Shown: piece after piece, positions 22,325-31,306 of the stretch
Layout of the letters: every line of letters starts with the position of its first letter
How positions within the stretch are numbered: position 1 is the stretch's first letter
Origin: a virus
Strand: one strand, 5' to 3'
DNA length: 49,898 bases
Virus record (IMG/VR): IMGVR_UViG_3300034012_002560
Location: 1-49,898 of that record
Notes under the pieces: generated by a model
The model's input: only the letters and a program-made list of their open reading frames with translations
Databases searched by the model: none
Told to the model about the DNA's origin: nothing
Made by a program: the position numbers and the translations under genes

Positions 22325-23457
22325 GCTGCAGCTCCAAAGTCGATGAGGTCGGCCCGTGTCATCTCGAGAGAGGAGACCGTCCCGTTTTCGTCGGAAACGA
22401 TCCGCACGTGGTGGCAGAAGTAGTCGGCGTCTTGCGTGCCCTCGACATCCACGTTGATGATGGTGCCAGGGCAGAACTGGACCTCCTTCTCACCGTCGAA
22501 GTAGCCAGCGCCGTCTGTGTCGATGGTCCAAGCGTCTTGGCGCCGCCGCAGGTTGCTCATCTCTCGACGCGCCTTGTTGCGAGCCTGTTCCGCGGTGCGG
22601 AGTTGGTTCTGCACTTGAATAACGCGGCGAGCGAACATGCCCGTCTCGGAGAACCTGGCCTGCACCTCGTCATTGGTGACCTTGGCGAAGATGGGGGCCT
22701 TCTCGAGCTCTGCGCCCCACGTGACGCCGTACACCACCACCTCGCTCGGACTCTCAGACCAGTCGAGCGAAGGTCGCGCGCGCAAGATGTTGTTCGCCTG
22801 AGTCTCAGGACCAGACCGACGCAGGAAGAATCGGTAGTGTGGGTCTGCCTTCAGGTCTGGCCGATAGATTTGGATCCGGCCATCTGGATGGTCGAGCAGC
22901 AGCAGGCCGTGCCGCTCCAGGTGACGTGAGGCAGCCTCAAAGATGGTCTCACCTGGCGAAACCTTGGCTGCCTTGGCGTCGATTGGCTCGAGTGTGGTTG
23001 AAGCCTTTGAGACCTTCGACTTCTTGCCGCTCATCAGGTCGACGCGGGTGGAACCCTCGAAGATGAAGTCCTCGCGCTTGTATCCAATCTGAGCAAACAG
23101 CTGGACGATGAAGTCCTCGATGGACGTGTCGTAGACCCTGGTCGAGGTCGAAGCGCTTGCGTACTGAGCATCCGAGAGCTTCGTCTTGATCGTCAGGCCG
23201 ACCTTGATCCCGGACTCATCGGCGGGCCAATCGAAGACCTCGACGCGACCAGCCAGCTGAAGGGCGTTGCCAATCCACAACGACCACTTTGAGCCTGGGC
23301 GCATTGTGGAGAGCATCTGCGAGTACGCCCCGTCGTCACCAAGCGCGATGGTCGCAACAGACGGCGAAGAGAGGTCGTGGGTGATCTCGACGCGTTCGAA
23401 TAGCTCCCACTCGCCGGCGTCCCCGACGATCGTGATCCGGTCAATGGGTCGCTTCAT
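22321..23457 (-). CDS. Baseplate hub protein, Mu gp44 (gpP)-like
   Basis: ATG 23457 overlaps the previous stop (ATGA); 378 residues starting MKRPIDRITIVGDAGEWE. Beta-rich with hub hallmarks: WSLWIGNALQLAGRVEVFDW, YDTSIEDFIVQLFAQIGY, GETIFEAASRHLERHGLLLLDHPDGRIQIY, and a C-terminal region FCPGTIINVDVEGTQDADYF. This is the trimeric hub joining tube and spike. Order gp43-like, gp44-like, gp45-like is as in Mu. Confidence 0.85.
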   Translation of the reverse strand: MKRPIDRITIVGDAGEWELFERVEITHDLSSPSVATIALGDDGAYSQMLSTMRPGSKWSLWIGNALQLAGRVEVFDWPADESGIKVGLTIKTKLSDAQYASASTSTRVYDTSIEDFIVQLFAQIGYKREDFIFEGSTRVDLMSGKKSKVSKASTTLEPIDAKAAKVSPGETIFEAASRHLERHGLLLLDHPDGRIQIYRPDLKADPHYRFFLRRSGPETQANNILRARPSLDWSESPSEVVVYGVTWGAELEKAPIFAKVTNDEVQARFSETGMFARRVIQVQNQLRTAEQARNKARREMSNLRRRQDAWTIDTDGAGYFDGEKEVQFCPGTIINVDVEGTQDADYFCHHVRIVSDENGTVSSLEMTRADLIDFGAAA

Positions 23458-24416
23458 TGATTGCGCGGTAGCGTCGAAACCTTGGTGCCTGGGAGGATCT
23501 CGAACGGGTCGAGCCCAGGGTTGGCGGCTAGAAGGTCCGCCATACGCGTGTTGGTCTCTGTCGCGATGGCCATCAAGGTCATGGGCCTGTTCCAAGTGCG
23601 ACTAACAACGACCGGGCGTCCTCGAGTCGATTCCTTCAAGGCTGCCGGCATTTGGTCGCGCAACCTCAACAGGCGCCGAATGGTTACGTGCTGCGCCGGA
23701 GACGGCTGCTCTGCTCGGTCTTCTGGCGCTGGCTGGTCGGCCGGTGCGGTGAACTTGTCGACGAAGGCTCGCTCGATGGCTTCAAGGCCTGCGTATATGT
23801 CGAGCGTGTGCTGAACGAGCGCTTGCCCAATCAGCTCTTCTGGAAGTGGGTTCTTCAGCGTTTCGGCGACCTTGGCTAACTCGGTTGCTGCGTCAGAGCC
23901 CCAACCATCGGAGTCCATGCTCGCCTTCAGCTTCTCGAGTTTCGGGACAGCTGAGCGGACGGTGGTGGTCTGGTACTTCTCGGGCGAGGTGTCGTCCTCG
24001 TTATCCTCGACCCAAACGGCCTCAACAACAGTGTGGTCGCGCTCGTCAGTCGATTCCACCCGCCGGTAGTTTGAGGCTGCGGCTCGGATGATGCCCCTGG
24101 TCGGCAGTTGCAGGTTGCCGGTCTCGTTGGCGTCGAAGGATGCGAGAAACAGCGGCAGAATGGCGGAGCGCAGCGGCTTACCCGCGGTGGTCTGCTCCAA
24201 CACCGCTGGTTCGTCGCACGCGTCGAAGAACTCGAGCTTGCATGTGTAGACGCGCTCGTTCGCCCCGACATGGTCGACTCTCGCCCCGTTGCGATAGAGG
24301 CGACGGTGCTTCCCGAGGCGCTTCTCCAAGCTCTCAGAGATGTCGAAGCACGAGAGAAACATCTTCTCTCCTCCGACCTCCCAGAAGAACGGCGGAGCTG
24401 CCTCAAACTGTCCCAT
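23454..24416 (-). CDS. DNA circularization protein N-like (Mu gp43) with LysM-like end
   Basis: 320 residues. N-terminal domain (about 1-110) has the pattern EVGGEKMFLSCFDISESLEKRL, HRRLYRNGARVDHVGANERVYTCKLEFF, GKPLRSAILPLF of the DNA_circ_N family, which in contractile tails is a tail/baseplate component despite its name. The last ~50 residues (MTLMAIATETNTRMADLLAANPGL then ILPGTKV) resemble a LysM repeat, which could touch peptidoglycan. ATG directly follows the tape measure stop. Confidence 0.8.
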   Translation of the reverse strand: MGQFEAAPPFFWEVGGEKMFLSCFDISESLEKRLGKHRRLYRNGARVDHVGANERVYTCKLEFFDACDEPAVLEQTTAGKPLRSAILPLFLASFDANETGNLQLPTRGIIRAAASNYRRVESTDERDHTVVEAVWVEDNEDDTSPEKYQTTTVRSAVPKLEKLKASMDSDGWGSDAATELAKVAETLKNPLPEELIGQALVQHTLDIYAGLEAIERAFVDKFTAPADQPAPEDRAEQPSPAQHVTIRRLLRLRDQMPAALKESTRGRPVVVSRTWNRPMTLMAIATETNTRMADLLAANPGLDPFEILPGTKVSTLPRNQ

Positions 24417-26305
24417 TAGCCACCCGAGGGCGTGTTACCGCCGATTTCTACTTGGCCAATGACCTGCACCTGCACGATTCCCTCGGTCCGCACGCGCTGA
24501 AGCTTGTCCGCCGATATTTGAGCACGAAGAAGGTCGTGCAAAGCCTTGGTTGAGTCGTTGTTCTGCTGTCCACCACCAGCCCGGGACGATGGGTAGAGGT
24601 CCCGAAGAAGAGGGGGCCTCGGAGCGTCATACCCAGGCTTCCTCATTGGAGAGAGCTCAAGGTCTGGGTTTCGGATCATGGGCGAGAGATTGTCGAAGGA
24701 CTCCGCGTCGCGCTCCGCCGACTTCGACTTCACGTATCGCTGCAACTGCTTCGCGATAGAGTTCTCACTGCTGGACTTGCCGAAGCGATCACCGCCATAG
24801 GCGATCGCGCGCTCGCTATCGCGAATGGTGTCAACTTGCCGTTCGCCTTGGGCGTCGATGTATTCGTAGGCCCGCGCTGGGCCCTTCTCTCCCCATCCCG
24901 TGCGGCTTTTCCATTCGAACTCCATCGCGTCGAGCGGGTTATCAAAGTTTCCTAAAAGGGCATCCGACTCCTTTCCCTTGTAGGCCTGCACAGGGGCAAC
25001 GGTCTCTCCTTCTGGAGTTGGGCTGCCGCCTATCTCTGGGAACGTCTCCTCATAGAGCTTCCTGGCCGCTCGGATTGGATTCCAGTCCATCTGAGGACCC
25101 TTGCCTCTTGCATTGGGGTCCTTGTCTGGATCTTTGGCCAGCGCATTGATCATATCAACCAGCGCCTTGGTTGCTGGTGGAATAGCCGCGGCAAAAAGGG
25201 CGATGGCCTCAGCCACAGCATCAGACTGAAATGCCAGCTCGAGCTTCGACATGGCCGCTTCAAACTTTGCACCTGGCTTATCCAAGTTCTTGGCCGCCAT
25301 CTCCTGCATCGTTGAAGCGGACATTGCGGACCGCGAGAGCTGGTCAAGGCTCTCCTTCAGCTTCTTTCGGCCTTGCTCCCCGCCGCCAGCATCACGAACG
25401 ACGTCGCTCAGCGCGACAAGGAGCTTACCCTCAGGGCCCGCGCCAAAGGCTTGGGTGAGTTTCTCCCCGCTGTTCTTGCCGGCGAGGTCAACGAGGATGT
25501 CTTCAAAGCCCTGGCCCTTAGACATGGACGCCTTGACGTCGACGCCTAGGCCCATGGCCTTCGTCTGGAAGTCTTTGGCCGATAGACCTGCCACGAGTTT
25601 GTTGGTGGCCTCAACGGCTTGTTCGGTCGAGCCCAGTTGGTCCGAGGCGAAGTTAGCGAAGCCGATGATTCGCTTAAGGCCTTGTTCGCCGTCGAGCCCA
25701 GCCGCTTTTGCTGAGGCACCAAGCTTGGCGATCGTTCCGGACATATCGTTGAAGGTCAGGCCGCCTTGGTGGCTCATTGAGAGCACCGTTGCTAGAGCGC
25801 CTTCCATCTCGCCAGCAGAGATACCGAACTTCTCGCCGAGGTCTCCTGCTAGGCCACCCATGGCGTCGAGGTCCTCACCGGACGCTCGAGCAGCCATCGC
25901 AACGGCGTCTAGAGTGTCTCGCACGAATTCGAGGTCACCCGAGCCGTCGTGCAGGGTCTGCATCGTCGTCGACAGCTTGCTCATGCCGTAGCCCCACTTT
26001 TCGCTGGACGCTGCGGCCATCGATTGCAGGCGGCCCATGTCGACCAGCGAACCTGAGCCAGCCTGCACAGAGAACTGCAGCTTGTCGAATTGGGCTCGGG
26101 TCTGGATAGCCTGTTGCGTCAGGGCCACCAGGCCCACGCTGGCCCCAGTAATGCCAGCAATGGCGCCAAGGCCTCCAGCGGCGGGAGAAAGAGCGCTAGC
26201 CAGACTGCTGCCGGCGGACTGCGCTCCCTTGGTCAGTCGAGCAATGGCTCCTTCGGCTCCGCGACCGTCAATCCCGAGTCGGATCTTTGCTTCGCGTGTG
26301 CTCAT
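24416..26305 (-). CDS. Tail tape measure protein
   Basis: 629 residues, the longest tail gene, after the chaperone frameshift region. N-terminal helical IRLGIDGRGAEGAIARLTKG, hydrophobic/Gly-rich AAGGLGAIAGITGASVGLVALTQQAIQ, then a TMP core (YGMSKLSTTMQTLHDGSGD, AARASGEDLDAMGGLAGDLGEKFGI) and a second hydrophobic helix near residue 375. At about 1.5 angstrom per residue the tail would be near 95 nm. ATG overlaps the end of the frameshift extension (ATGA). Confidence 0.9.
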   Translation of the reverse strand: MSTREAKIRLGIDGRGAEGAIARLTKGAQSAGSSLASALSPAAGGLGAIAGITGASVGLVALTQQAIQTRAQFDKLQFSVQAGSGSLVDMGRLQSMAAASSEKWGYGMSKLSTTMQTLHDGSGDLEFVRDTLDAVAMAARASGEDLDAMGGLAGDLGEKFGISAGEMEGALATVLSMSHQGGLTFNDMSGTIAKLGASAKAAGLDGEQGLKRIIGFANFASDQLGSTEQAVEATNKLVAGLSAKDFQTKAMGLGVDVKASMSKGQGFEDILVDLAGKNSGEKLTQAFGAGPEGKLLVALSDVVRDAGGGEQGRKKLKESLDQLSRSAMSASTMQEMAAKNLDKPGAKFEAAMSKLELAFQSDAVAEAIALFAAAIPPATKALVDMINALAKDPDKDPNARGKGPQMDWNPIRAARKLYEETFPEIGGSPTPEGETVAPVQAYKGKESDALLGNFDNPLDAMEFEWKSRTGWGEKGPARAYEYIDAQGERQVDTIRDSERAIAYGGDRFGKSSSENSIAKQLQRYVKSKSAERDAESFDNLSPMIRNPDLELSPMRKPGYDAPRPPLLRDLYPSSRAGGGQQNNDSTKALHDLLRAQISADKLQRVRTEGIVQVQVIGQVEIGGNTPSGG

Positions 26306-26418
26306 TTGGCCTTCTTGCTCATTGCGAGCCGTGTCTCGAAGTTGGACGAGTCAAACATCCAGGCCCAATCGGTTGAGTCAACCAGGCCCGCGTCGATGTC
26401 GTCGGTGAGCGCGATCAG
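26302..26418 (-). CDS. -1 frame extension of the tail assembly chaperone (T part)
   Basis: This frame has no convincing start of its own but reads through LIALTDDIDAGLVDSTDWAW and a basic end RLAMSKKAK, stopping exactly at the tape measure start (ATGA). It lies -1 (equivalently +2) to the upstream chaperone gene. In most long-tailed phages a low-rate frameshift joins these two parts into a G-T-type fusion that chaperones the tape measure. The -1 frame is open some distance upstream, so the slip may occur anywhere in the last ~80 bases. Confidence 0.7.
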   Translation of the reverse strand: MIALTDDIDAGLVDSTDWAWMFDSSNFETRLAMSKKAK

Positions 26419-27011
26419 TTTTTGAGCGTCAGAAAGTTCGAGAGCCGGACGGCCATAGAGACAATGAAGTCTCTCTGCGTGCCTTCTGACATACCGACTA
26501 AAGGGGAGAGGTTCCGCCTCTTCGCGATGATGCGCACGACCTCATCAGACTCCTGCGCGCTCATGTCATGAGTCCCGAAGTCCTCGGACGCAGACAGGAA
26601 CGCGACACGCCGCCACACGTCGTAGACCGTAGCCCTCGGGACGACCTCGAGAAAGAACTCAGGCAGCATCCAGCGGCGCGGCTTTTCCTCCCGCGTCAGC
26701 ACCGCCTGGGAGGCAGCGCAGTAGAGGTCGATCTCGTTCCAGGCGGACACTCCAAGGAGCGCGATCGCTTGGTCCTCTCGCTCGATGTCCTTGCGCGACA
26801 CCTCACGAACCCAAGCAAGCGCCTCGCATCGAGCGAGGGCTGACTCTGCAACGCTTGGTACGCGCAGATAGACCTCCACGTCGATCGTCTTCTTCGCGTC
26901 GCTGGGGTCAACGCGTCGGATCTTGTCCGGGTAGATGATGCGTTGCCCCAGCTCGATGCGCTCGATGTCCTCCAGCGCCTTGCCGGCGAACCATTCAGCG
27001 GCTGTCGTCAT
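26415..27011 (-). CDS. Tail assembly chaperone (G part)
   Basis: 198 residues between the tube and tape measure genes, the constant place of this chaperone. N-terminal strand (RIIYPDKIRRVDPSDAKKTIDVEVYLR) and a helical remainder. The gene ends CTC AAA AAC TGA; C-AAA-AAC at 26424-26418 directly before the stop is a candidate slip site for making the longer fusion ending at 26302. Function by position and architecture. Confidence 0.8.
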   Translation of the reverse strand: MTTAAEWFAGKALEDIERIELGQRIIYPDKIRRVDPSDAKKTIDVEVYLRVPSVAESALARCEALAWVREVSRKDIEREDQAIALLGVSAWNEIDLYCAASQAVLTREEKPRRWMLPEFFLEVVPRATVYDVWRRVAFLSASEDFGTHDMSAQESDEVVRIIAKRRNLSPLVGMSEGTQRDFIVSMAVRLSNFLTLKN

Positions 27012-27412
27012 GACGAGGTCTTAACGAAGGCCGTTTTGCGCCCAATGAAGGTGCACGCGTACTTGACCGCGTCCTCCATCGAAACCGTGAACTGAACGCT
27101 CTTGATGACAACCTCGAGGACGAGCCCTGCGCCGGGGACCTCAACGCGTGCTTGTACGACAGCGTTCTCGTCGCTCTCGAGCAGTGTGAAGTAGTCGCGC
27201 TCCATCCCGCTCTTGGGGATCTCGGCGTTGAAGCTTCCCTGGAGGTCGTTGACCGACTTGGAGAATCCGCTCGGTGAGCGAGCGAGGGAGTGCTTGAGCT
27301 TTGCGCCGTTGTCTGCGGTTACGCTGAGGTCGGTCACCTGATTCAGACGACCGCCAGCACCCAGAGACAGTTGGCCGCGTGGATAGAACTCGAGAGGCTT
27401 AGGGGTGGCCAT
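27008..27412 (-). CDS. Tail tube protein
   Basis: 134 residues, the expected size of Mu-type and P2-type tube proteins, directly after the sheath gene. Beta-rich (LNQVTDLSVTADNGAKL, ARVEVPGAGLVLEVVIKSVQFTVSMEDAVKYACTF). Forms the inner rigid channel for DNA. Stop overlaps the chaperone start (ATGA). Confidence 0.85.
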   Translation of the reverse strand: MATPKPLEFYPRGQLSLGAGGRLNQVTDLSVTADNGAKLKHSLARSPSGFSKSVNDLQGSFNAEIPKSGMERDYFTLLESDENAVVQARVEVPGAGLVLEVVIKSVQFTVSMEDAVKYACTFIGRKTAFVKTSS

Positions 27413-27420
27413 TGGTTACC

Positions 27421-28935
27421 TCAGGTGGACAGCACCGCGAGCGACTGCTTCGCGAGGTGCGATACGATTTTGGTGGGTACGACGTAATCAACCTGCGTCG
27501 AATCCGTCGGGTTGATCCGCACGATGAAGGAGCCATCGCTGACCGCCTTGGCGAACTTGTCGCGCCGGACGATGCCAAGGCGGATGTGCACGTCCATGCG
27601 GCCGATCACGCGTTCGCGCACTTCAGCAATGGCCACGCAGTTGTCCGGGAGCTCTTCGCCATCAGCAAGTGCCTCAATGAGGTTGAGCCCCTTGAAGGTC
27701 GTGGCAATGAAGGTCCGTAGGTCCTTGGCGACGAAGTCGCATCCATCAACGCGGGTGTCGTCGAGGACGCGGTCGTCGGCTTCGCCAGTGCCGAGCTTGA
27801 AGTAGCTGGTGATGGGCCTCGTTACGTAGGCCAGCCCGCTCTCGTCGTACGAGACGCAGGTGATGCCGCTGTTGAGGTCGTCCTCAACCTCCGGGACAGT
27901 GGGCGTTCCGCTTACGAGGTCGGCGGGACCGTAGAGCGCAGCAATCGCGGTCATGCCGATGCGGTTGGTGTTCGCGTTGTTTGCGATCTCGCGAAGCCGC
28001 TGACCGATGGCCCACCCCATGATCTCGCAGGGCAGAGACTCAGCGTCTCGAGCGAGCCAGTAGCAGGAGCGGTCATGGTTCACGGCGGCGACGCCCGTCT
28101 TCAGCGAGGCGTTGGTGCTGTCAGTGCAGCCGTGCATCGCCTGCTGCAGCTTTGCCCCGAGCCCGCTCTTGTAGAGATCGATGTGAGCCTTGGCTCGCGC
28201 AGGGGCGGTCCCTGTCGTTTGCGCGATGTCGAAGTTTGAGGCGACGAACCCGATGTAGTCGTATTCACGGCCTGCAACGAGGGCGAGGACGTTGGTCCAA
28301 TCCGGGTCGGCCGTGCCGCCCGCAAGTTTGGCCGCGCTCACCGCAACGGTTCCGCCTGCCCCGCCGATCAGTTGAGCTGCGAGGGTAATGTCGTTGCCAA
28401 TCCGCCCCAGCGCCTTCGACGTGAAGGTGATGACGCCGGCGACGTTGGCTGCCGTCACGGGCATGTTGTCGGTCTTTGCATTGACCGCCGCCACGTGACG
28501 AGCTGCGGCCACAGTTACCGATTCGCCAGACGCCCAGACCGTCTCAGTTATCCGGCCAGAGACGCGACTTCGCACCGTTCGAGCTTCGGTCACCGAACCG
28601 GCCAAGGTCATCGTGGCAGAGGCTGCGATGCTGGCGGCTGCGGCAGCACATGCGAGGTCGACTCGAGCGGAGCCGAGCTCCTCAAACAGGCGCTTGGCTG
28701 CAAGGTGCGTCGGACCTCCCACGCCAGCATAGAGACCAACGTCCGACTCGCCGGCCACCGCCTGCACAAGTTGGGTGTCAGGCGTGATCGTCGAGCCTGA
28801 GCTGTTGATGCAGCCCAGCAGCAACGCGCGCTTAGCGCCAGTGCCAGGAGAGGTTGACCCGGCCTTCAGGTCAACGAGAAGGCCAACGCCCGGCGAGCGG
28901 GACGAGGGAGCGAGAGCAAGGGGGACACCGGGCAC
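27421..28935 (-). CDS. Contractile tail sheath protein
   Basis: 504 residues. N-terminus MPGVPLALAPSSRSPGVGLLVDLKAG, an Ala/Thr-rich beta insertion (about 90-215), and the conserved C-terminal half with LYKSGLGAKLQQAMHGCTDST, ITCVSYDESGLAYVTRPITSY, DGCDFVAKDLRTFIATTFKG and a final beta region with IVRINPTD. Fits Mu gpL/FI-like sheaths; proves a contractile (myovirus) tail. Closely linked to tube gene. Confidence 0.9.
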   Translation of the reverse strand: MPGVPLALAPSSRSPGVGLLVDLKAGSTSPGTGAKRALLLGCINSSGSTITPDTQLVQAVAGESDVGLYAGVGGPTHLAAKRLFEELGSARVDLACAAAAASIAASATMTLAGSVTEARTVRSRVSGRITETVWASGESVTVAAARHVAAVNAKTDNMPVTAANVAGVITFTSKALGRIGNDITLAAQLIGGAGGTVAVSAAKLAGGTADPDWTNVLALVAGREYDYIGFVASNFDIAQTTGTAPARAKAHIDLYKSGLGAKLQQAMHGCTDSTNASLKTGVAAVNHDRSCYWLARDAESLPCEIMGWAIGQRLREIANNANTNRIGMTAIAALYGPADLVSGTPTVPEVEDDLNSGITCVSYDESGLAYVTRPITSYFKLGTGEADDRVLDDTRVDGCDFVAKDLRTFIATTFKGLNLIEALADGEELPDNCVAIAEVRERVIGRMDVHIRLGIVRRDKFAKAVSDGSFIVRINPTDSTQVDYVVPTKIVSHLAKQSLAVLST

Positions 28936-28937
28936 GA

Positions 28938-29219
28938 TTATTCACCGTCTTTCTGAGCTTCTGAAACCTTGGCGGATTCAGACTCTTCTTCGGCCTGTAG
29001 GTAGGACTCAAAGTCCTCTTGAGTGCGCGCCGTCAGATCTCCAGCGCGCAGATGTTTCTCGTAGGTCGGCGCGTAGCGCTCCCACTCAGCTTGGCCAATT
29101 GCGACCACAACTTTCTCGTCGAACTGTGGGCCTTCGGCGGTCATCTGAGCGCCAATGAACACGGTGGTTCCGAGGCGAGTAACGAGCCGCCCAGGAACAC
29201 ACGAAACGAATTTGTGCAT
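28938..29219 (-). CDS. Small protein before sheath gene
   Basis: 93 residues. Starts MHKFVSCVPGRLVTRLGTTVFIGAQ (short beta part) and ends in an acidic helix (FESYLQAEEESESAKVSEA). Small genes at this spot in Mu-like phages (gp38-like/DUF2635 type) are of unknown role; this one is longer. One base pair separates it from the sheath gene. Confidence 0.65.
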   Translation of the reverse strand: MHKFVSCVPGRLVTRLGTTVFIGAQMTAEGPQFDEKVVVAIGQAEWERYAPTYEKHLRAGDLTARTQEDFESYLQAEEESESAKVSEAQKDGE

Positions 29220-29225
29220 AGGACC

Positions 29226-30083
29226 TCAGGAAGTCATGTCGATCCGGTTGTCGACCACGACAGGGATGGTGTCGCTGGGTGTCTCGCCGGTGGACACATC
29301 CACACGAGACAGATTCCAGGGAGAGCCAGAAACCAGCGAGCGCCGAACGGCGATCCGCGAGGTTTCAAACTCGATTAAATAGACGTAGACCTGCGGCGTT
29401 ACCGCGAGGCGACCACGTCGAGCGATTCGGATCGGATGCCGCGAAACGACCAGACCGTCGTACCCAGTGCGCTGCACGAGCAGCTCTTCCAGGTCGTCCA
29501 GGATGTCGAGCCCTTCACGCGTTCGGCGCTCGGTTGCGTCGAGTCGGCTCACGACCACGTAGGCGATCCAGCCGTCGACGTTGGAGTCCGCACCATTCTG
29601 CGTGAACTCGTATTGGTCGGAGTCGTTCCACGAGAGGACGATCGCTGGGTAGCGAGTGATCTTCCCGCTGAAGAGGTCGCGTGCGGCGCTGGCCCCAAGC
29701 TGCTCGTAGTACGAGACCTGTTTGACCTCTCCACCCGTTGCTCCGGAGACAGCCGTCTCGATCGTCGCAGTGGGGTTGAGCCCTGCAATTGGTGGGTCGA
29801 AGCGGGTGACTGTTCCGATAGGAAACGTTTGCTCGGTGCCGCCCAGGACCGTCACAACCGGGACCAAGGTCCCAGCGCCAGAGGCTACCGTGGTGGTTGC
29901 ACTGACGATGAGCAGGCGCTGATAGTCGGCCTGCCCATTGGCGATGGGGACAAGATACTCGCCCTTCTCGAGGATGACGGGAGCCCCGGTGGCGATGGCT
30001 CGCACAGCTCCTGCTCCTCTCGTGCCAGACAGCAACGAGAAGAGACCCAGCAGTCGGCGAGCGACGGTGTTGGTGATGCTCAC
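29226..30083 (-). CDS. Tail terminator-region protein, Mu gp37-like with N-terminal extension
   Basis: 285 residues. The C-terminal half (FSGKITRYPAIVLSWNDSD, VDGWIAYVVVSRLDATERRT, LDILDDLEELLVQR, RRGRLAVTPQVYVYLIEFET) fits the gp37/DUF1834-type protein placed between virion morphogenesis and sheath genes. The N-terminal ~130 residues are an extra beta-rich domain (VILEKGEYLVPI, GTLVPVVTVLGGTEQTFPIG), which is unusual in length. ATGA overlap upstream. Confidence 0.7.
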   Translation of the reverse strand: MSITNTVARRLLGLFSLLSGTRGAGAVRAIATGAPVILEKGEYLVPIANGQADYQRLLIVSATTTVASGAGTLVPVVTVLGGTEQTFPIGTVTRFDPPIAGLNPTATIETAVSGATGGEVKQVSYYEQLGASAARDLFSGKITRYPAIVLSWNDSDQYEFTQNGADSNVDGWIAYVVVSRLDATERRTREGLDILDDLEELLVQRTGYDGLVVSRHPIRIARRGRLAVTPQVYVYLIEFETSRIAVRRSLVSGSPWNLSRVDVSTGETPSDTIPVVVDNRIDMTS

Positions 30084-30529
30084 TGGAACCCGGCGGCCTC
30101 CAGGATTCCGTCCACAATGGTGTCGGCGGCAGCGTTGAGGGCGGCCTCGTCAATGTCGAGGAAGTCTCGACGCTGCATCCTCGAGGTCCCGGTCACGTGG
30201 TACATGCCGTATGCCGTGTCCGTTGTGACCTCGACATGTGAAGCCCCAACGTCAGCGTGAATCGAGGCCCGAAGGCGTCCAGTGTCCACCAGGATTTGAG
30301 CCCCGGTGCCGCGTCGTTTCAGGGTGCTTTCAGCAAGCCCAGGCCATCGGCCGTGCCCCTGCGTCGCGAAGTTTTCTTGGACCCCATCCATGAGGTCCTC
30401 GGCTGCCAACTGCATGACATCCGCCCCAGGCTTGGCCGCGGCTTCACCGAGGTCCTGAAACGCAGCGATGAGCTCGTGGAGGTCAACCGAGATTGCCCCG
30501 CCGCGAGCGGTTGTGGGGGCGGGCCTCAA
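30080..30529 (-). CDS. Virion morphogenesis / tail completion protein (Mu gpG, P2 gpS-like)
   Basis: 149 residues. Motifs AAEDLMDGVQENFATQGHGRWPGLAESTLKRRG and LVDTGRLRASIHADVG are diagnostic of the phage_tail_S/virion morphogenesis family needed at the head-tail joint. TTG start overlaps the upstream stop as TTGA. Both neighbours are connector-type genes. Confidence 0.85.
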   Translation of the reverse strand: MRPAPTTARGGAISVDLHELIAAFQDLGEAAAKPGADVMQLAAEDLMDGVQENFATQGHGRWPGLAESTLKRRGTGAQILVDTGRLRASIHADVGASHVEVTTDTAYGMYHVTGTSRMQRRDFLDIDEAALNAAADTIVDGILEAAGFQ

Positions 30530-31008
30530 AACCCACCCCGCCCGCTGGGGTACTGCGCCGACGGGGCAAAGATGGGAACGGCCTCCGCGTTGACCGTGAG
30601 CGGTCCGCGGGTTCTCATCATTGGGTTGGCGGTTGTCGTTGCCTCCGACGAGAGGCGTTGAATTCCCTTGGCCGCATTGTCGAGACGCTTCTCAGCGTCT
30701 TTGCGCTGCGACTCGTAAGGCCAGGTGCCATCCGGCAGCATCCACTCTTGTCGCGTCATTGCGCGTCGTGAGATGGCGACCAGTGCAATGGTGTACTGAT
30801 AGTGCTCGTTTGCTCGGATCTGGTCGAGCGTCGACTCGCTGAACGACATCGCCAGATCGTCACGCACTGAGCGCGTAGCAATCTTGAGGAACCGTTCGAC
30901 GAGCGTTGCATCGGCAGCCCCGCTGCCATCGTCATCGAAGTAGCGGGCCACTGTTGCCGCACCGATGGCCTCCTCAAAGAAGGCCTGATCGATGTCGGGG
31001 GTGGTCAT
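30526..31008 (-). CDS. Head-tail connector protein, Mu gp36 / DUF1320-like
   Basis: 160 residues, mostly helical with ADATLVERFLKIATRSVRDDL, ANEHYQYTIALVAISRRAMTRQEW and a C-terminal tail of Arg/Gly/Pro. Position after the capsid and a small gene, before the morphogenesis gene, is that of Mu gp36. Likely adaptor at the portal. Directly abuts the gene before. Confidence 0.75.
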   Translation of the reverse strand: MTTPDIDQAFFEEAIGAATVARYFDDDGSGAADATLVERFLKIATRSVRDDLAMSFSESTLDQIRANEHYQYTIALVAISRRAMTRQEWMLPDGTWPYESQRKDAEKRLDNAAKGIQRLSSEATTTANPMMRTRGPLTVNAEAVPIFAPSAQYPSGRGGF

Positions 31009-31241
31009 CAGCCGATGAACCCACGCTCAAGCATGAGCGCGTGCTCGTCGCACTTCACGAGCAAAGGGCCACGCTCGAACAGCGTTCGCACGCCATCAGA
31101 GGTGCTCTGAAAGCGCTCGAAGACGAAGACCTCGGACGAACCAACAGAGGCCTCCACAGAGGGCGAGGCCTCCGGCGGGGACGCTTCTGCCGGCGGCTCA
31201 GTGGTCACGGTCGGATTCTGATTCTTGTTTTTCTCAGCCAT
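31008..31241 (-). CDS. Small protein between capsid and connector genes
   Basis: 77 residues: N-terminal 35 are Pro/Glu/Ser/Thr-rich and disordered (TTEPPAEASPPEASPSVEAS); C-terminal 40 are structured (VFVFERFQ, LFERGPLLVKCDEHALML). Corresponds by place to the small gp35-like protein of Mu-like phages. Role unknown. Confidence 0.65.
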   Translation of the reverse strand: MAEKNKNQNPTVTTEPPAEASPPEASPSVEASVGSSEVFVFERFQSTSDGVRTLFERGPLLVKCDEHALMLERGFIG

Positions 31242-31290
31242 TGATTTCCTCGAACGAGAACGAAGGGGAACCAGGCGAGCCGTCCGTCAA

Positions 31291-31306
31291 GACGGCTCAA
31301 GCCGTC
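31291..31306 (-). other. Stem-loop at the major capsid gene stop
   Basis: GACGGC/GCCGTC perfect 6-bp stem with a TCAA (+ strand) loop, overlapping the stop codon region of the capsid gene. No strong T-tract follows (TTG only), so it more likely stabilises the 3' end of the abundant capsid message than terminates it. Confidence 0.45.
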
